Source: JACMLD01 sp039916305 (GTDB taxonomy: Bacteria; Bacteroidota; Bacteroidia; Chitinophagales; Chitinophagaceae). From it: 64,000 nucleotides of DNA. How positions within the stretch are numbered: position 1 is the first letter of the stretch; each line of letters begins with the position of its first letter. The DNA is taken from the NCBI GenBank assembly GCA_039916305.1, contig JBDSLR010000026.1:1-64000 (forward strand), given 5' to 3'. A program made the translations under genes and the position numbers. Under the pieces are notes generated by a model. The model saw only the letters and a list, made by a program, of their open reading frames with translations, searched no databases and had not been told where the DNA came from. This document shows, in pieces, positions 1 to 7,267 of the stretch.

Positions 1-34
1 GAAAAAAATCTGTTTTATATTCACATAAAAAAAC

Positions 35-994
35 TTGCTTTACCGGCTTTTAAAATTCCCTGCAAAACTGGCGCTCTGGTTGTATTGCCGTCATCTTAAA
101 ATAAGCGATAAAAGTATTTTACGCAGCAATGGTCCTTTGCTTATTGCCTGCAACCATCCCAATTCTTTTTTAGATGCCATTATTTTAAGCACTCTTTTTA
201 AAAAACCAATTCATTCGCTTGCAAGAGGCGATGTTTTTAAAAACAAATTCATCAATTCTATATTACGCTCTATGAATATGCTGCCGGTGTACCGTGCAAG
301 CGAAGGCGTAGAAAACATGGAGCATAATTATACCAGCTTCAATGATTGCAAAGAAATTTTTAAAAATAATGGTATTGTTTTAATTTTCTGCGAAGGCAGA
401 TGTACCAATGAATGGCACTTACGGTCTTTAATGAAAGGTACGGCCAGGCTGGCTTTGAGCAGTTGGGAAGACGGCATTCAGTTAAAGGTTTTGCCACTTG
501 GTATCAACTACCAATCTTTTACTTCTTTTGGAAAAAATATCATTATAAATTCTGGCGAAATAATAAACAAAAATGATATTGTAACAGAAGAAGGATTTGG
601 AAAAGCGATCCATTCTTTTAATACTCTGCTCACGCAAAAATTGGAACCACTGGTGTATGAAATCGAAAAAAATAATAAGCCTGCAATAAAACAAAAGTTA
701 GGAGTAAAGATCTCTTCTGCAAAGAAAATATTACTTACTGTGCCTGCTGCTGCAGGTTATATATTTCACTGGCCTTTATATTTTTTTATTCAGCGTTTTA
801 CATGGAAAAAAGCCAGTCACAATGATCACTATGATTCTATTTTAGTCGGCTTACTTTTTATGCTTTACCCAATCTATTTATTAATAATTACTGCAGTTTT
901 ATTAATGCTAACAAAGTGCTTGTATCTTTTATCATTAATAATTTTAGCACCGTTCTGCGCCTGGAGTTTTGTACAGGTGAAAAAGCAATTTTGA
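35..994 (+). CDS. PlsC-like 1-acyl-glycerol-phosphate acyltransferase family protein
   Basis: Probable membrane acyltransferase that moves an acyl chain onto a lysophospholipid or related lipid. The NHxxxxD catalytic motif is visible as CNHPNSFLDA near residues 39-48. A degenerate version of the FPEGTR block is present as FCEGRC near 118-123. Two hydrophobic stretches in the last 80 residues should anchor it in the inner membrane. The first codon is TTG, and the only in-frame stop upstream lies at 26-28, so the start is confined to this spot. The length (319 residues) is longer than a minimal PlsC (about 240) because of the C-terminal membrane part. The exact acceptor lipid is unknown. It is convergent with the atpDC genes, with a hairpin between them. 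Confidence 0.8.
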   Translation: MLYRLLKFPAKLALWLYCRHLKISDKSILRSNGPLLIACNHPNSFLDAIILSTLFKKPIHSLARGDVFKNKFINSILRSMNMLPVYRASEGVENMEHNYTSFNDCKEIFKNNGIVLIFCEGRCTNEWHLRSLMKGTARLALSSWEDGIQLKVLPLGINYQSFTSFGKNIIINSGEIINKNDIVTEEGFGKAIHSFNTLLTQKLEPLVYEIEKNNKPAIKQKLGVKISSAKKILLTVPAAAGYIFHWPLYFFIQRFTWKKASHNDHYDSILVGLLFMLYPIYLLIITAVLLMLTKCLYLLSLIILAPFCAWSFVQVKKQF

Positions 995-1024
995 GAACAC
1001 GAATTTTAGCGAATTACACGAATT

Positions 1025-1053
1025 AAAAAAGCCTGTACAAATTGCACAGGCCT
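1025..1053 (-). terminator. Intrinsic terminator behind atpC
   Basis: Stem GCCTGT/ACAGGC (1031-1051) with further CAA/TTG pairing inside. Read on the minus strand it is followed by six T, so it should end the atpD-atpC transcript. On the plus strand it lies behind the acyltransferase gene but lacks a T run. Just beside it, 999-1026 repeats the word CACGAATT in degenerate form, an AT-rich intergenic motif of unknown role. Confidence 0.7.
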
Positions 1054-1087
1054 CACTTTATAAATTCTTTTTACTTTTAATACTTCT

Positions 1088-1339
1088 TTATACTTCTTCC
1101 GCTCCTTCTACCAACACCGTTGTTTTATTATTCAATACTTCTACAAAGCCACTTTGAATAGTGTAGGAAGATGCACTGTTTTTATCTTTCAGTATTTTTA
1201 ATTTACCGGCTTTTAATGCACTTACAAGCGGAGCATGTTTATCCAGCACTTCAAATAAACCTGTAATACCAGGCAGTTGAACGCCATACACATCGCCGCT
1301 GAATATTTTTTTCTCTGGTGTTAATATTTCTAAAGTCAT
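1088..1339 (-). CDS. atpC: ATP synthase F1 subunit epsilon
   Basis: Epsilon subunit of the F1 central stalk, which couples rotation of the gamma subunit to the membrane ring. The sequence matches the N-terminal beta-sandwich domain: MTLEILTPEKKIFSGDV at the start and the PGITGLFEVLDKHAPLVSAL block near residues 23-43. It is 83 residues long, against about 130 in E. coli, and ends right after the beta-sandwich. The C-terminal helical hairpin that inhibits ATP hydrolysis in other bacteria is therefore absent. Short epsilon subunits are common in Bacteroidota. It lies behind atpD on the same strand, but the 240-base spacer is unusually long for this pair. Confidence 0.95.
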   Translation of the reverse strand: MTLEILTPEKKIFSGDVYGVQLPGITGLFEVLDKHAPLVSALKAGKLKILKDKNSASSYTIQSGFVEVLNNKTTVLVEGAEEV

Positions 1340-1579
1340 GTTGTGCTGTCCCTAAAGCCTGCCTGCCGGCAGGCAGGGAGAACTTGGTTTGTTAGTTAAT
1401 AATTATTTTTAATCGCTTCGATAAAAGTTCAATATTGGTATGCCGTACAAGTGAGTGACACAACGCTGATGCCATGAAAAACAAATGCCCGTTACCAAAT
1501 CAAACTGACACTTTTTAAACTCTTTCAGTTACTTATAAAGCAACTTTCTAAGTTCCCCTTTAGGGGTCAGGGGCTACTT
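1340..1579. repeat. Repeat-rich spacer between atpD and atpC, with 20-bp perfect palindrome
   Basis: No gene is visible in this 240-base gap. At 1358-1377 lies the perfect palindrome CCTGCCTGCCGGCAGGCAGG. At 1555-1566 is a second small palindrome, CCCCTTTAGGGG, next to a further GGGG run (1570-1573). From 1441 to 1479 runs a GC-balanced segment (starting TGCCGTACAAGTGAGTGACA) in an otherwise AT-rich spacer. These look like dispersed intergenic repeats inserted between two genes that normally sit side by side, but only one copy of each is in this window. Confidence 0.55.
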
Positions 1580-3079
1580 TTACGCCTGCGCTGCAGCCAT
1601 TAGTTTCTTACCTTTCTCCATTGCATCTTCCAAAGTACCTACCAGGTTAAATGCTGCTTCAGGATATTCATCTACCTCACCATCCATAATTGCATTAAAT
1701 CCACGGATCGTATCTTCTATCGGAACCAACACACCTTTTAAACCGGTAAACTGCTCTGCCACAAAGAAAGGCTGTGATAAGAAACGTTGCACCTTACGGG
1801 CACGGCCTACAACCAATTTATCTTCATCACTCAATTCATCTAAACCAAGGATGGCAATGATATCCTGTAATTCTTTATAGCGTTGTAAAATTAATTTTAC
1901 GCGGTTGGCTGTATTATAGTGTGCGTCACCAACAATAAACGGAGTAAGAATACGGGAAGTAGAATCCAGTGGATCCACCGCCGGATAAATACCCAAATCC
2001 GCAATCTTACGGCTCAATACCGTGGTGGCATCAAGGTGGGCGAAAGTAGTAGCAGGCGCCGGATCGGTTAAGTCATCCGCAGGCACATATACCGCCTGAA
2101 CAGAGGTAATGGAACCATTGCGGGTGGATGTAATACGTTCCTGCATCAATCCCATCTCAGTAGCCAGTGTTGGCTGGTAACCCACCGCGCTTGGCATACG
2201 ACCCAACAGGGCCGATACCTCGGAACCTGCCTGCGTAAAGCGGAAGATATTGTCTACGAAAAACAGGATGTCTTTACCTTTTCCCTGGCCATCTCCATCG
2301 CGGAAATATTCTGCAATGGTCAAACCGCTCAAGGCCACACGTGCCCGTGCACCCGGGGGTTCATTCATTTGTCCAAATACAAAGGTTGCTTTGGAATCCT
2401 TCAGGCCTTCCATATCTACTTTTTCCAAATCCCAGCCACCTTCTTCCATACTGTGCTTAAAATCGTCACCGTATTTCATAATGCCTGCTTCAATCATTTC
2501 ACGCATCAGGTCATTACCTTCACGTGTACGCTCACCCACACCGGCAAATACCGAAAGACCACCATGGCCTTTGGCTATATTATTAATCAGTTCCTGGATC
2601 AATACTGTTTTACCCACACCTGCACCACCAAACAGGCCAATTTTTCCACCTTTTGCATACGGCTCAATCAGGTCAATTACTTTAATACCGGTGAATAATA
2701 TTTCACTGGCAGTGCTCAGGTTTTCAAACAAGGGCGGTTTATTATGAATAGGGCGTCCGCCTGCTTTGCTCACTTGTGGCAGACCGTCAATAGCATCTCC
2801 TGTTACGTTAAAGAGGCGGCCGGCAATGTCTGGTCCGATGGGCATAGCAATAGCTTTGCCGGTATCAGTTACTACGGTACCCCTTACCAGGCCCTCGGTA
2901 CCATCCATGGCGATGGTGCGCACACTGTCCTCACCCAGGTGCTGCTGTACTTCCAGTACAAGGGTTTCACCTGTATCACGTTTCAGCTCCAACGCGTTGT
3001 AAATTTCCGGTAACTGACCGTCAAACTGAACGTCTACAACGGCGCCAATAATTTGTTTGATTTTACCTGTATTAGCCAT
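1580..3079 (-). CDS. atpD: ATP synthase F1 subunit beta
   Basis: Catalytic subunit of the F1 ATP synthase; makes ATP from ADP and phosphate in the alpha3beta3 ring on the cytoplasmic side. Walker A is GGAGVGKT at residues 151-158, the catalytic glutamate is in GERTREGND (E183), and the FVDNIFRFTQAG and GRMPSAVGYQPTLATEMG blocks are intact. Length (499 residues) is slightly longer than E. coli beta (460), as in other Bacteroidota. The start ATG is followed by the typical IKQIIGAVVDVQF sequence. It forms a unit with atpC, separate from the genes of the other ATP synthase subunits, which are not in the window. Confidence 0.98.
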   Translation of the reverse strand: MANTGKIKQIIGAVVDVQFDGQLPEIYNALELKRDTGETLVLEVQQHLGEDSVRTIAMDGTEGLVRGTVVTDTGKAIAMPIGPDIAGRLFNVTGDAIDGLPQVSKAGGRPIHNKPPLFENLSTASEILFTGIKVIDLIEPYAKGGKIGLFGGAGVGKTVLIQELINNIAKGHGGLSVFAGVGERTREGNDLMREMIEAGIMKYGDDFKHSMEEGGWDLEKVDMEGLKDSKATFVFGQMNEPPGARARVALSGLTIAEYFRDGDGQGKGKDILFFVDNIFRFTQAGSEVSALLGRMPSAVGYQPTLATEMGLMQERITSTRNGSITSVQAVYVPADDLTDPAPATTFAHLDATTVLSRKIADLGIYPAVDPLDSTSRILTPFIVGDAHYNTANRVKLILQRYKELQDIIAILGLDELSDEDKLVVGRARKVQRFLSQPFFVAEQFTGLKGVLVPIEDTIRGFNAIMDGEVDEYPEAAFNLVGTLEDAMEKGKKLMAAAQA

Positions 3080-3117
3080 AAGAGAGCGTATTAAAACAGC
3101 GGTTTAAAAATTTGCCG

Positions 3118-3150
3118 CAAAGGTAAGGGTTGAGGCCTTAATTCCACCAA
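3118..3150 (-). promoter_or_regulatory. Predicted atpD promoter (Bacteroidota type)
   Basis: On the minus strand, TACCTTTG (3118-3125) fits the TAnnTTTG -7 box of Bacteroidota. A TTG (3148-3150) sits 22 bases further upstream, within the accepted 17-23 base spacing. The box ends 38 bases before the atpD ATG. Predicted from consensus only. Confidence 0.5.
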
Positions 3151-3302
3151 CTGAAAAGGAAAAAAAATAATTAGGGAAAGAATGGGCTTTGCATACTGCT
3201 AAATAGCTGATTGAATGAGGCTTGAGATTAAATTACCGGCTGGTTGATTAAGCAAAGAAATCGGCAAAAATAGGATCACTTTACAAACGCAGCCGCGTGC
3301 AG

Positions 3303-3320
3303 GATGCTGGCACCAGCATC
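3303..3320. other. Hairpin in the gap between the ytxH unit and atpD
   Basis: GATGCTG/CAGCATC with loop GCAC forms a 7-bp stem. It has no T run on either strand. It lies downstream of the minus-strand ytxH unit and could help end or stabilise that transcript. The rest of 3151-3351 shows nothing recognisable. Confidence 0.35.
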
Positions 3321-3351
3321 TCTGCTCTTTAATAACGCATCGCAGGCAATC

Positions 3352-3564
3352 TTAAAAAAGCAGTTGTCCGCCCCTGCGGAGGATTGTTCCCAGTTTAACT
3401 GTACCGCTACTAATCGTCTTGTTGTTTGCCGCGTTACTAATTAAGGATTTGGCGGTATTCAAAATAGCAAGAATCATTTTCCGAGACAATACCATGCCGG
3501 GCACAACAGCATAAATTGCCACCTGCTGCCGGGCTTCCTGAAAAAATTGGGTGTCCGTGGGCAT
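3352..3564 (-). CDS. Small hypothetical protein behind ytxH, possibly a decayed holin-like gene
   Basis: An open frame of 70 codons from an ATG at 3564, only 7 bases after the ytxH stop. The N-terminus (TDTQFFQEARQQVAIYA) resembles the start of small membrane proteins of the phage-holin superfamily that often follow ytxH genes in Bacteroidota. Those proteins continue into two hydrophobic helices, while here the sequence turns into a polar, arginine-containing tail with only one weak hydrophobic stretch. This may be a truncated or frameshifted remnant, or chance. The resemblance is from memory of the family, not from a search. Confidence 0.3.
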   Translation of the reverse strand: MPTDTQFFQEARQQVAIYAVVPGMVLSRKMILAILNTAKSLISNAANNKTISSGTVKLGTILRRGGQLLF

Positions 3565-3571
3565 ATCACTT

Positions 3572-3763
3572 TTACACCGCGGTATCCGCTTCGCCGGCAT
3601 AATCAGCTGCCGCATCTTTGATGTCCTGCAAGGTTTTACCAGCCATATCTTTTACATCAGCCAACAGCTTTTTACCGCTTTCTGTATTTAACAACAATGC
3701 AATGGCCGCACCGGCGGCAGCGCCTACCAGGATACCTGCTAAAAATTTTGAATTATCGCCCAT
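3572..3763 (-). CDS. YtxH domain-containing protein
   Basis: A 63-residue protein with the YtxH layout: short polar start, one glycine/alanine-rich transmembrane helix (about residues 7-25, LAGILVGAAAGAAIALLL), then NTESGKKLLADVKDMAGKTL, a lysine-rich amphipathic helix. YtxH proteins are general stress proteins in Bacillus; their biochemical role is unknown. It is the first gene of a likely two-gene minus-strand unit. Upstream, at 3783-3795, is the small inverted repeat AACCG-GAT-CGGTT, a possible operator. Confidence 0.85.
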   Translation of the reverse strand: MGDNSKFLAGILVGAAAGAAIALLLNTESGKKLLADVKDMAGKTLQDIKDAAADYAGEADTAV

Positions 3764-3931
3764 GGTATTTCAGTTTTACTATAACCGGATCGGTTAAATT
3801 TGTTTTTTTGATTACTGTACCGGGTGGCCACAAGACCATACCGGCAATTGTGGATATACCCAATCAAATTTACAAACAGGTTTTAACAGTATGCCTAAAT
3901 TTTATTCAACAATAAAGACTTTTTCATACGC

Positions 3932-5095
3932 ATGCAGCTTACAGCAGTAACCACCCCCGCCCTGGCCCGCGATTTTATTATCGCCAACGTGGAAATCAAT
4001 AAAGCCAATACCAACTATATACGCCCGCTGGATAAAGATGTGGAAGAAGTTTTTGATGAGAAGAAAAATAAAACCTTCCGGCATGGCACCTGCATACGCT
4101 GGATTTTAAAAGACCATCACGGAAATTATATTGGCCGGATTGCTGCATTCACCAATAAAAAATACAGGAATAAAGGTGATGATATACCGGTTGGTGGAAT
4201 TGGTTTTTTTGATTGCATCAACGACCAGCAGGCTGCCAACCTGCTTTTTGATACGGCAAAGCAATGGCTAGCCACGCAGGGCATGGAGGCCATGGATGGA
4301 CCGATTAATTTTGGGGAACGCGACCGCTGGTGGGGATTGGTGGTAGAAGGCTTCCAGGAGCCTATGTATTGCATGAACTATAATTATCCCTATTACCAGG
4401 GCCTGTTCGAAAACTATGGCTTTAAAAATTTCTTTAACCAGATATGTTTTGGGCTGGACGCTAAGAAAAAACTGCACCAGAAAATGTATGACCGCCATGC
4501 ATTGTACGCAGACAATCCGGATTACTCCAGCGTGCACATTAAAAAAGATCAATTGGCAAAATTTGCAGGCGACTTCACCACCATTTATAACAAAGCCTGG
4601 GCCGGCCATGGCGGCCTGAAAGAATTGAAAAAAGAACAGGTATTGCTGATGTTTAAGAAAATGAAACCGGTAATGGATGAGAAGGTGATTTGGTTTGGCT
4701 ACTATAAAGAAGAACCGGTGTGTATGTTTGTAAACCTGCCTGATCTAAACCAGTTATTCAAACACCTCAATGGAAAATTTGGCCTCTTGCAGAAACTTTA
4801 TTTTTTATGGCTGCAAAAAACCATGAAGAATAAAAAATTTACCGGTATTGTTTATGGCATTGTACCGGAGTTCCAGGGTAAAGGGGTTGATGCTTTTATG
4901 ATTGTGGAAGCTGCTAAAGTGGTGCAGCCTGCTACTTCATATACAGAATATGAAATGCAGTGGATAGGTGAGTTCAACCCTAAAATGATTAATGTAGCAG
5001 AAAGCCTGGGCGAAACATTCCGCAGCCGCATGCTTACTACTTACCGCTTTTTATTTGACCGCAGCAAGGAGTTTAAAAGGCATCCGGTTATTTAA
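3932..5095 (+). CDS. GNAT-like acyltransferase family protein (large, uncharacterised)
   Basis: A 387-residue soluble protein without a signal peptide. It resembles a family in Bacteroidota with a doubled GNAT-like fold: the N-terminal half holds the block GRIAAFTNKK and a GPINFGERDRWWGLV motif near residues 122-136, and the C-terminal half has GIVPEFQGKGVDAFMI near 305-320, which resembles the acetyl-CoA-binding motif A (Q/RxxGxG/A) of GNAT enzymes. The acceptor substrate is unknown. It stands alone, with a short gap to ytxH on the opposite strand and a convergent sigma factor gene downstream. Reasonably sure of the fold, not of the activity. Confidence 0.6.
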   Translation: MQLTAVTTPALARDFIIANVEINKANTNYIRPLDKDVEEVFDEKKNKTFRHGTCIRWILKDHHGNYIGRIAAFTNKKYRNKGDDIPVGGIGFFDCINDQQAANLLFDTAKQWLATQGMEAMDGPINFGERDRWWGLVVEGFQEPMYCMNYNYPYYQGLFENYGFKNFFNQICFGLDAKKKLHQKMYDRHALYADNPDYSSVHIKKDQLAKFAGDFTTIYNKAWAGHGGLKELKKEQVLLMFKKMKPVMDEKVIWFGYYKEEPVCMFVNLPDLNQLFKHLNGKFGLLQKLYFLWLQKTMKNKKFTGIVYGIVPEFQGKGVDAFMIVEAAKVVQPATSYTEYEMQWIGEFNPKMINVAESLGETFRSRMLTTYRFLFDRSKEFKRHPVI

Positions 5096-5218
5096 TCAAC
5101 ATACAAAACCGCTACCAATCTGCATTATGTTGCTTTTATATGAATGCAAAAAAACAGTTCTTACAATGCAGCACGCATATTGATATTCCTGAGCATTGTT
5201 TACCGATAAAATATTTAG

Positions 5219-5803
5219 TTACTGGGTGAGGTTGAAATTGATGGAAGACTGCAGGTAGCACGGCAGCGCTTTGCCCAATTTCTTAACGGCTATCACTACC
5301 TGGTTGCGTACGGTATGCTCTGAGATATGCAGTATTTCTGCCACTTCTTTATACTTTAAACCATCTTCTTTTACCAGTTGTAAGATAAGCCTGCATTTGG
5401 GCGGAAGTTCATCCAGTGCGGTTCTTATTTTTTTAATGTTGTCTGCTGAAATACATATGTCTTCCGGCGTATTAAAATCAATGCTGGTTTCAAAATGCAT
5501 AATATCCAGGCTGGTTACCGGATTTTTATATTGTCTTGTTATATACTTAAGGCAAAGATTTTTTGTAACGGTGTATAGGTATACACTTAGATTTTCAATC
5601 TCCAGCAGCTTTGCCCGCATCTGCCATACTTTAATGAATACGTCTGAGACAATTTCTTCTGCGGGCTCTTTTGATTTTATGAAGGCGTATGCCGTGCGGT
5701 TTAAGCGGTGATAAAATAAATCACACAATTCCCTGTATGATTTCATATCGTCATACAAGGCAATCTTTTTTTGCAGTGTTGGTATATCGGCAAGTTGGTT
5801 CAA
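5219..5803 (-). CDS. RNA polymerase ECF sigma-70 factor (FecI-like)
   Basis: A 194-residue extracytoplasmic-function sigma factor of the Bacteroidota RpoE-like type. Region 2 spans about residues 22-92, with the EIVSDVFIKVWQMR promoter-melting and -10 recognition part. Region 4 spans about 126-180, with a helix-turn-helix in YKEVAEILHISEHTVRNQV. It lies divergent to a fecR gene (120-base shared upstream region), which is followed by susC and susD. By analogy with FecI-FecR-FecA, uptake of a ligand by the SusC-like receptor should free this sigma factor to transcribe the uptake genes. The ligand is unknown. Confidence 0.92.
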   Translation of the reverse strand: MNQLADIPTLQKKIALYDDMKSYRELCDLFYHRLNRTAYAFIKSKEPAEEIVSDVFIKVWQMRAKLLEIENLSVYLYTVTKNLCLKYITRQYKNPVTSLDIMHFETSIDFNTPEDICISADNIKKIRTALDELPPKCRLILQLVKEDGLKYKEVAEILHISEHTVRNQVVIAVKKLGKALPCYLQSSINFNLTQ

Positions 5804-5923
5804 GATAGATTGGACGTTTAATATTCCTTTCTAAAAAGTGAAGATAAAATGTTTTTTTAAAAAAACTTTTTTCTTTTAGTACATTTTGATGATGAAATGT
5901 ATCCTCATCAGTAAGACAGCTAT

Positions 5924-7036
5924 ATGGAGGAGGAATCATTCTGGCATTTATTGAGTTTGCAACTTACCGGCGAAGCTACCTGTGAAGAACAGGAAGCATT
6001 GAACCAGTTATTGCAAACAAATCCTGCGCTGGGCTTACAGGCACAACTGCTGACACAGATGTGGAAAAAAAATAACAGCAGAGCAGCCAGCACGGATGAT
6101 TTTTTCAACCGGCACTTACAGCGCCTGAGCAATCAACCCGATATTTATCCGGTTCCTGCAGAACAAATTACTGTTGACGTCTACCCACCCGCAGAAAAAC
6201 AAACAGGCAGAACACATTTCCGTTGGCTGATACCTTTATCCGGCGTTGCCGCCTGCATAACGATTGTATATTTTTTATTACTTACTACCTCCGGTGAAAA
6301 AGCAAATGCACATCATGCTGCGCAGAATACAGTAAGTACACGCAAAGGATCAAAAACCAATATTCAATTACCGGATGGCACCATGGCATGGTTAAATGCA
6401 GATAGCAAACTGGTTTATGATGAAAACTTCAGGGGTGATCAACGGGAAGTATACCTGGAAGGCGAAGCTTTTTTTGATGTGGTAAAAGATAAGTCGAGGC
6501 CTTTTATTATTCATACCAAAACAATTGATATCCGGGTACTGGGCACAGCATTTAACGTGCGGGCCTATACAACGGAAAAGACCACCGAGACAGCGCTTTT
6601 CAGGGGCTCTGTTGAAGTAACATTACACAACAATCCTGAAAAAAAGATTGTGTTGAAGCCCAATGAAAAATTGATGGTCAATAATAAAAGTTTCCAGTTT
6701 GCTACCCACAAAAGTGATCAGCAAAATGGCAAGTCGGCCCCTGAGTTGAGTTTAACCGTGGGTAAGGTGCATTTCCAGGAGAAAGACAGTAGTGCCTGGG
6801 AAACCATGTGGATTAAAAACAAGCTGGTATTTGATGCGGAAAGCCTGGAAGAAGTAGCCCAGAAAGTGGAAAGATGGTATAATGTAAAAGTAATTGTGAG
6901 CGGGGACGATGATTTGAAAAAAACAACCTACAGTGCCATATTTGAAAATGAAAATTTATCGCAGGTAATGGAAGCATTAACGATTACCGGCAATTTTAAA
7001 TACGCAATCAATAAAGATACAATTACCATCAGATAG
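5924..7036 (+). CDS. FecR family anti-sigma factor
   Basis: Inner-membrane anti-sigma factor that holds the neighbouring ECF sigma factor and senses the TonB-dependent receptor in the periplasm. The N-terminal cytoplasmic part (1-99) precedes a single transmembrane helix at about residues 100-121. The FecR domain follows (about 140-245; core GSKTNIQLPDGTMAWLNADS and GEAFFDVVKD). The C-terminal DUF4974-type domain covers about 290-368. Length 370 is normal for Bacteroidota FecR proteins. It is divergent to the sigma factor gene and precedes susC by 231 bases, the usual order for such regulons. Confidence 0.93.
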   Translation: MEEESFWHLLSLQLTGEATCEEQEALNQLLQTNPALGLQAQLLTQMWKKNNSRAASTDDFFNRHLQRLSNQPDIYPVPAEQITVDVYPPAEKQTGRTHFRWLIPLSGVAACITIVYFLLLTTSGEKANAHHAAQNTVSTRKGSKTNIQLPDGTMAWLNADSKLVYDENFRGDQREVYLEGEAFFDVVKDKSRPFIIHTKTIDIRVLGTAFNVRAYTTEKTTETALFRGSVEVTLHNNPEKKIVLKPNEKLMVNNKSFQFATHKSDQQNGKSAPELSLTVGKVHFQEKDSSAWETMWIKNKLVFDAESLEEVAQKVERWYNVKVIVSGDDDLKKTTYSAIFENENLSQVMEALTITGNFKYAINKDTITIR

Positions 7037-7081
7037 CAGTTTCCGCACTTTTGAAAACTAAGCACCCCTTCAAGTAATCCG

Positions 7082-7236
7082 TACTGTAAAAACAGTATCA
7101 GACCTTCATTTTTAACCAAAAAAACTGCCTGCCATGAAAAAAATTACCTGACACAGACATCTTTCGCAAAAAACAAAACGGAGAATGGTTGCAACATCCT
7201 CCGCCGTAAAAAAAGACAAAACTGCCTGTGAGGGCA
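7082..7236 (+). promoter_or_regulatory. Structured leader region upstream of susC
   Basis: The fecR-susC gap holds three inverted repeats: TACTGT-AAAA-ACAGTA (7082-7097), an imperfect dyad around GTTGCAAC (7180-7202) flanked by GGAG/CTCC, and CTGCC/GGCAG (7222-7237). The phrase AACTGCCTG occurs twice (near 7123 and 7219). No clear TAnnTTTG box is present. This could be an operator plus a folded 5' leader controlling susC, whose promoter may instead need the neighbouring ECF sigma factor. Confidence 0.35.
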
Positions 7237-7267
7237 GCTCTCATCATTTTTAAATCAAAGCCAAGAT

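Noticed and set aside
2250..2747. A 165-codon plus-strand frame over atpD
   Set aside because: Antisense to atpD; proline/serine-rich translation is the shadow of the conserved gene.
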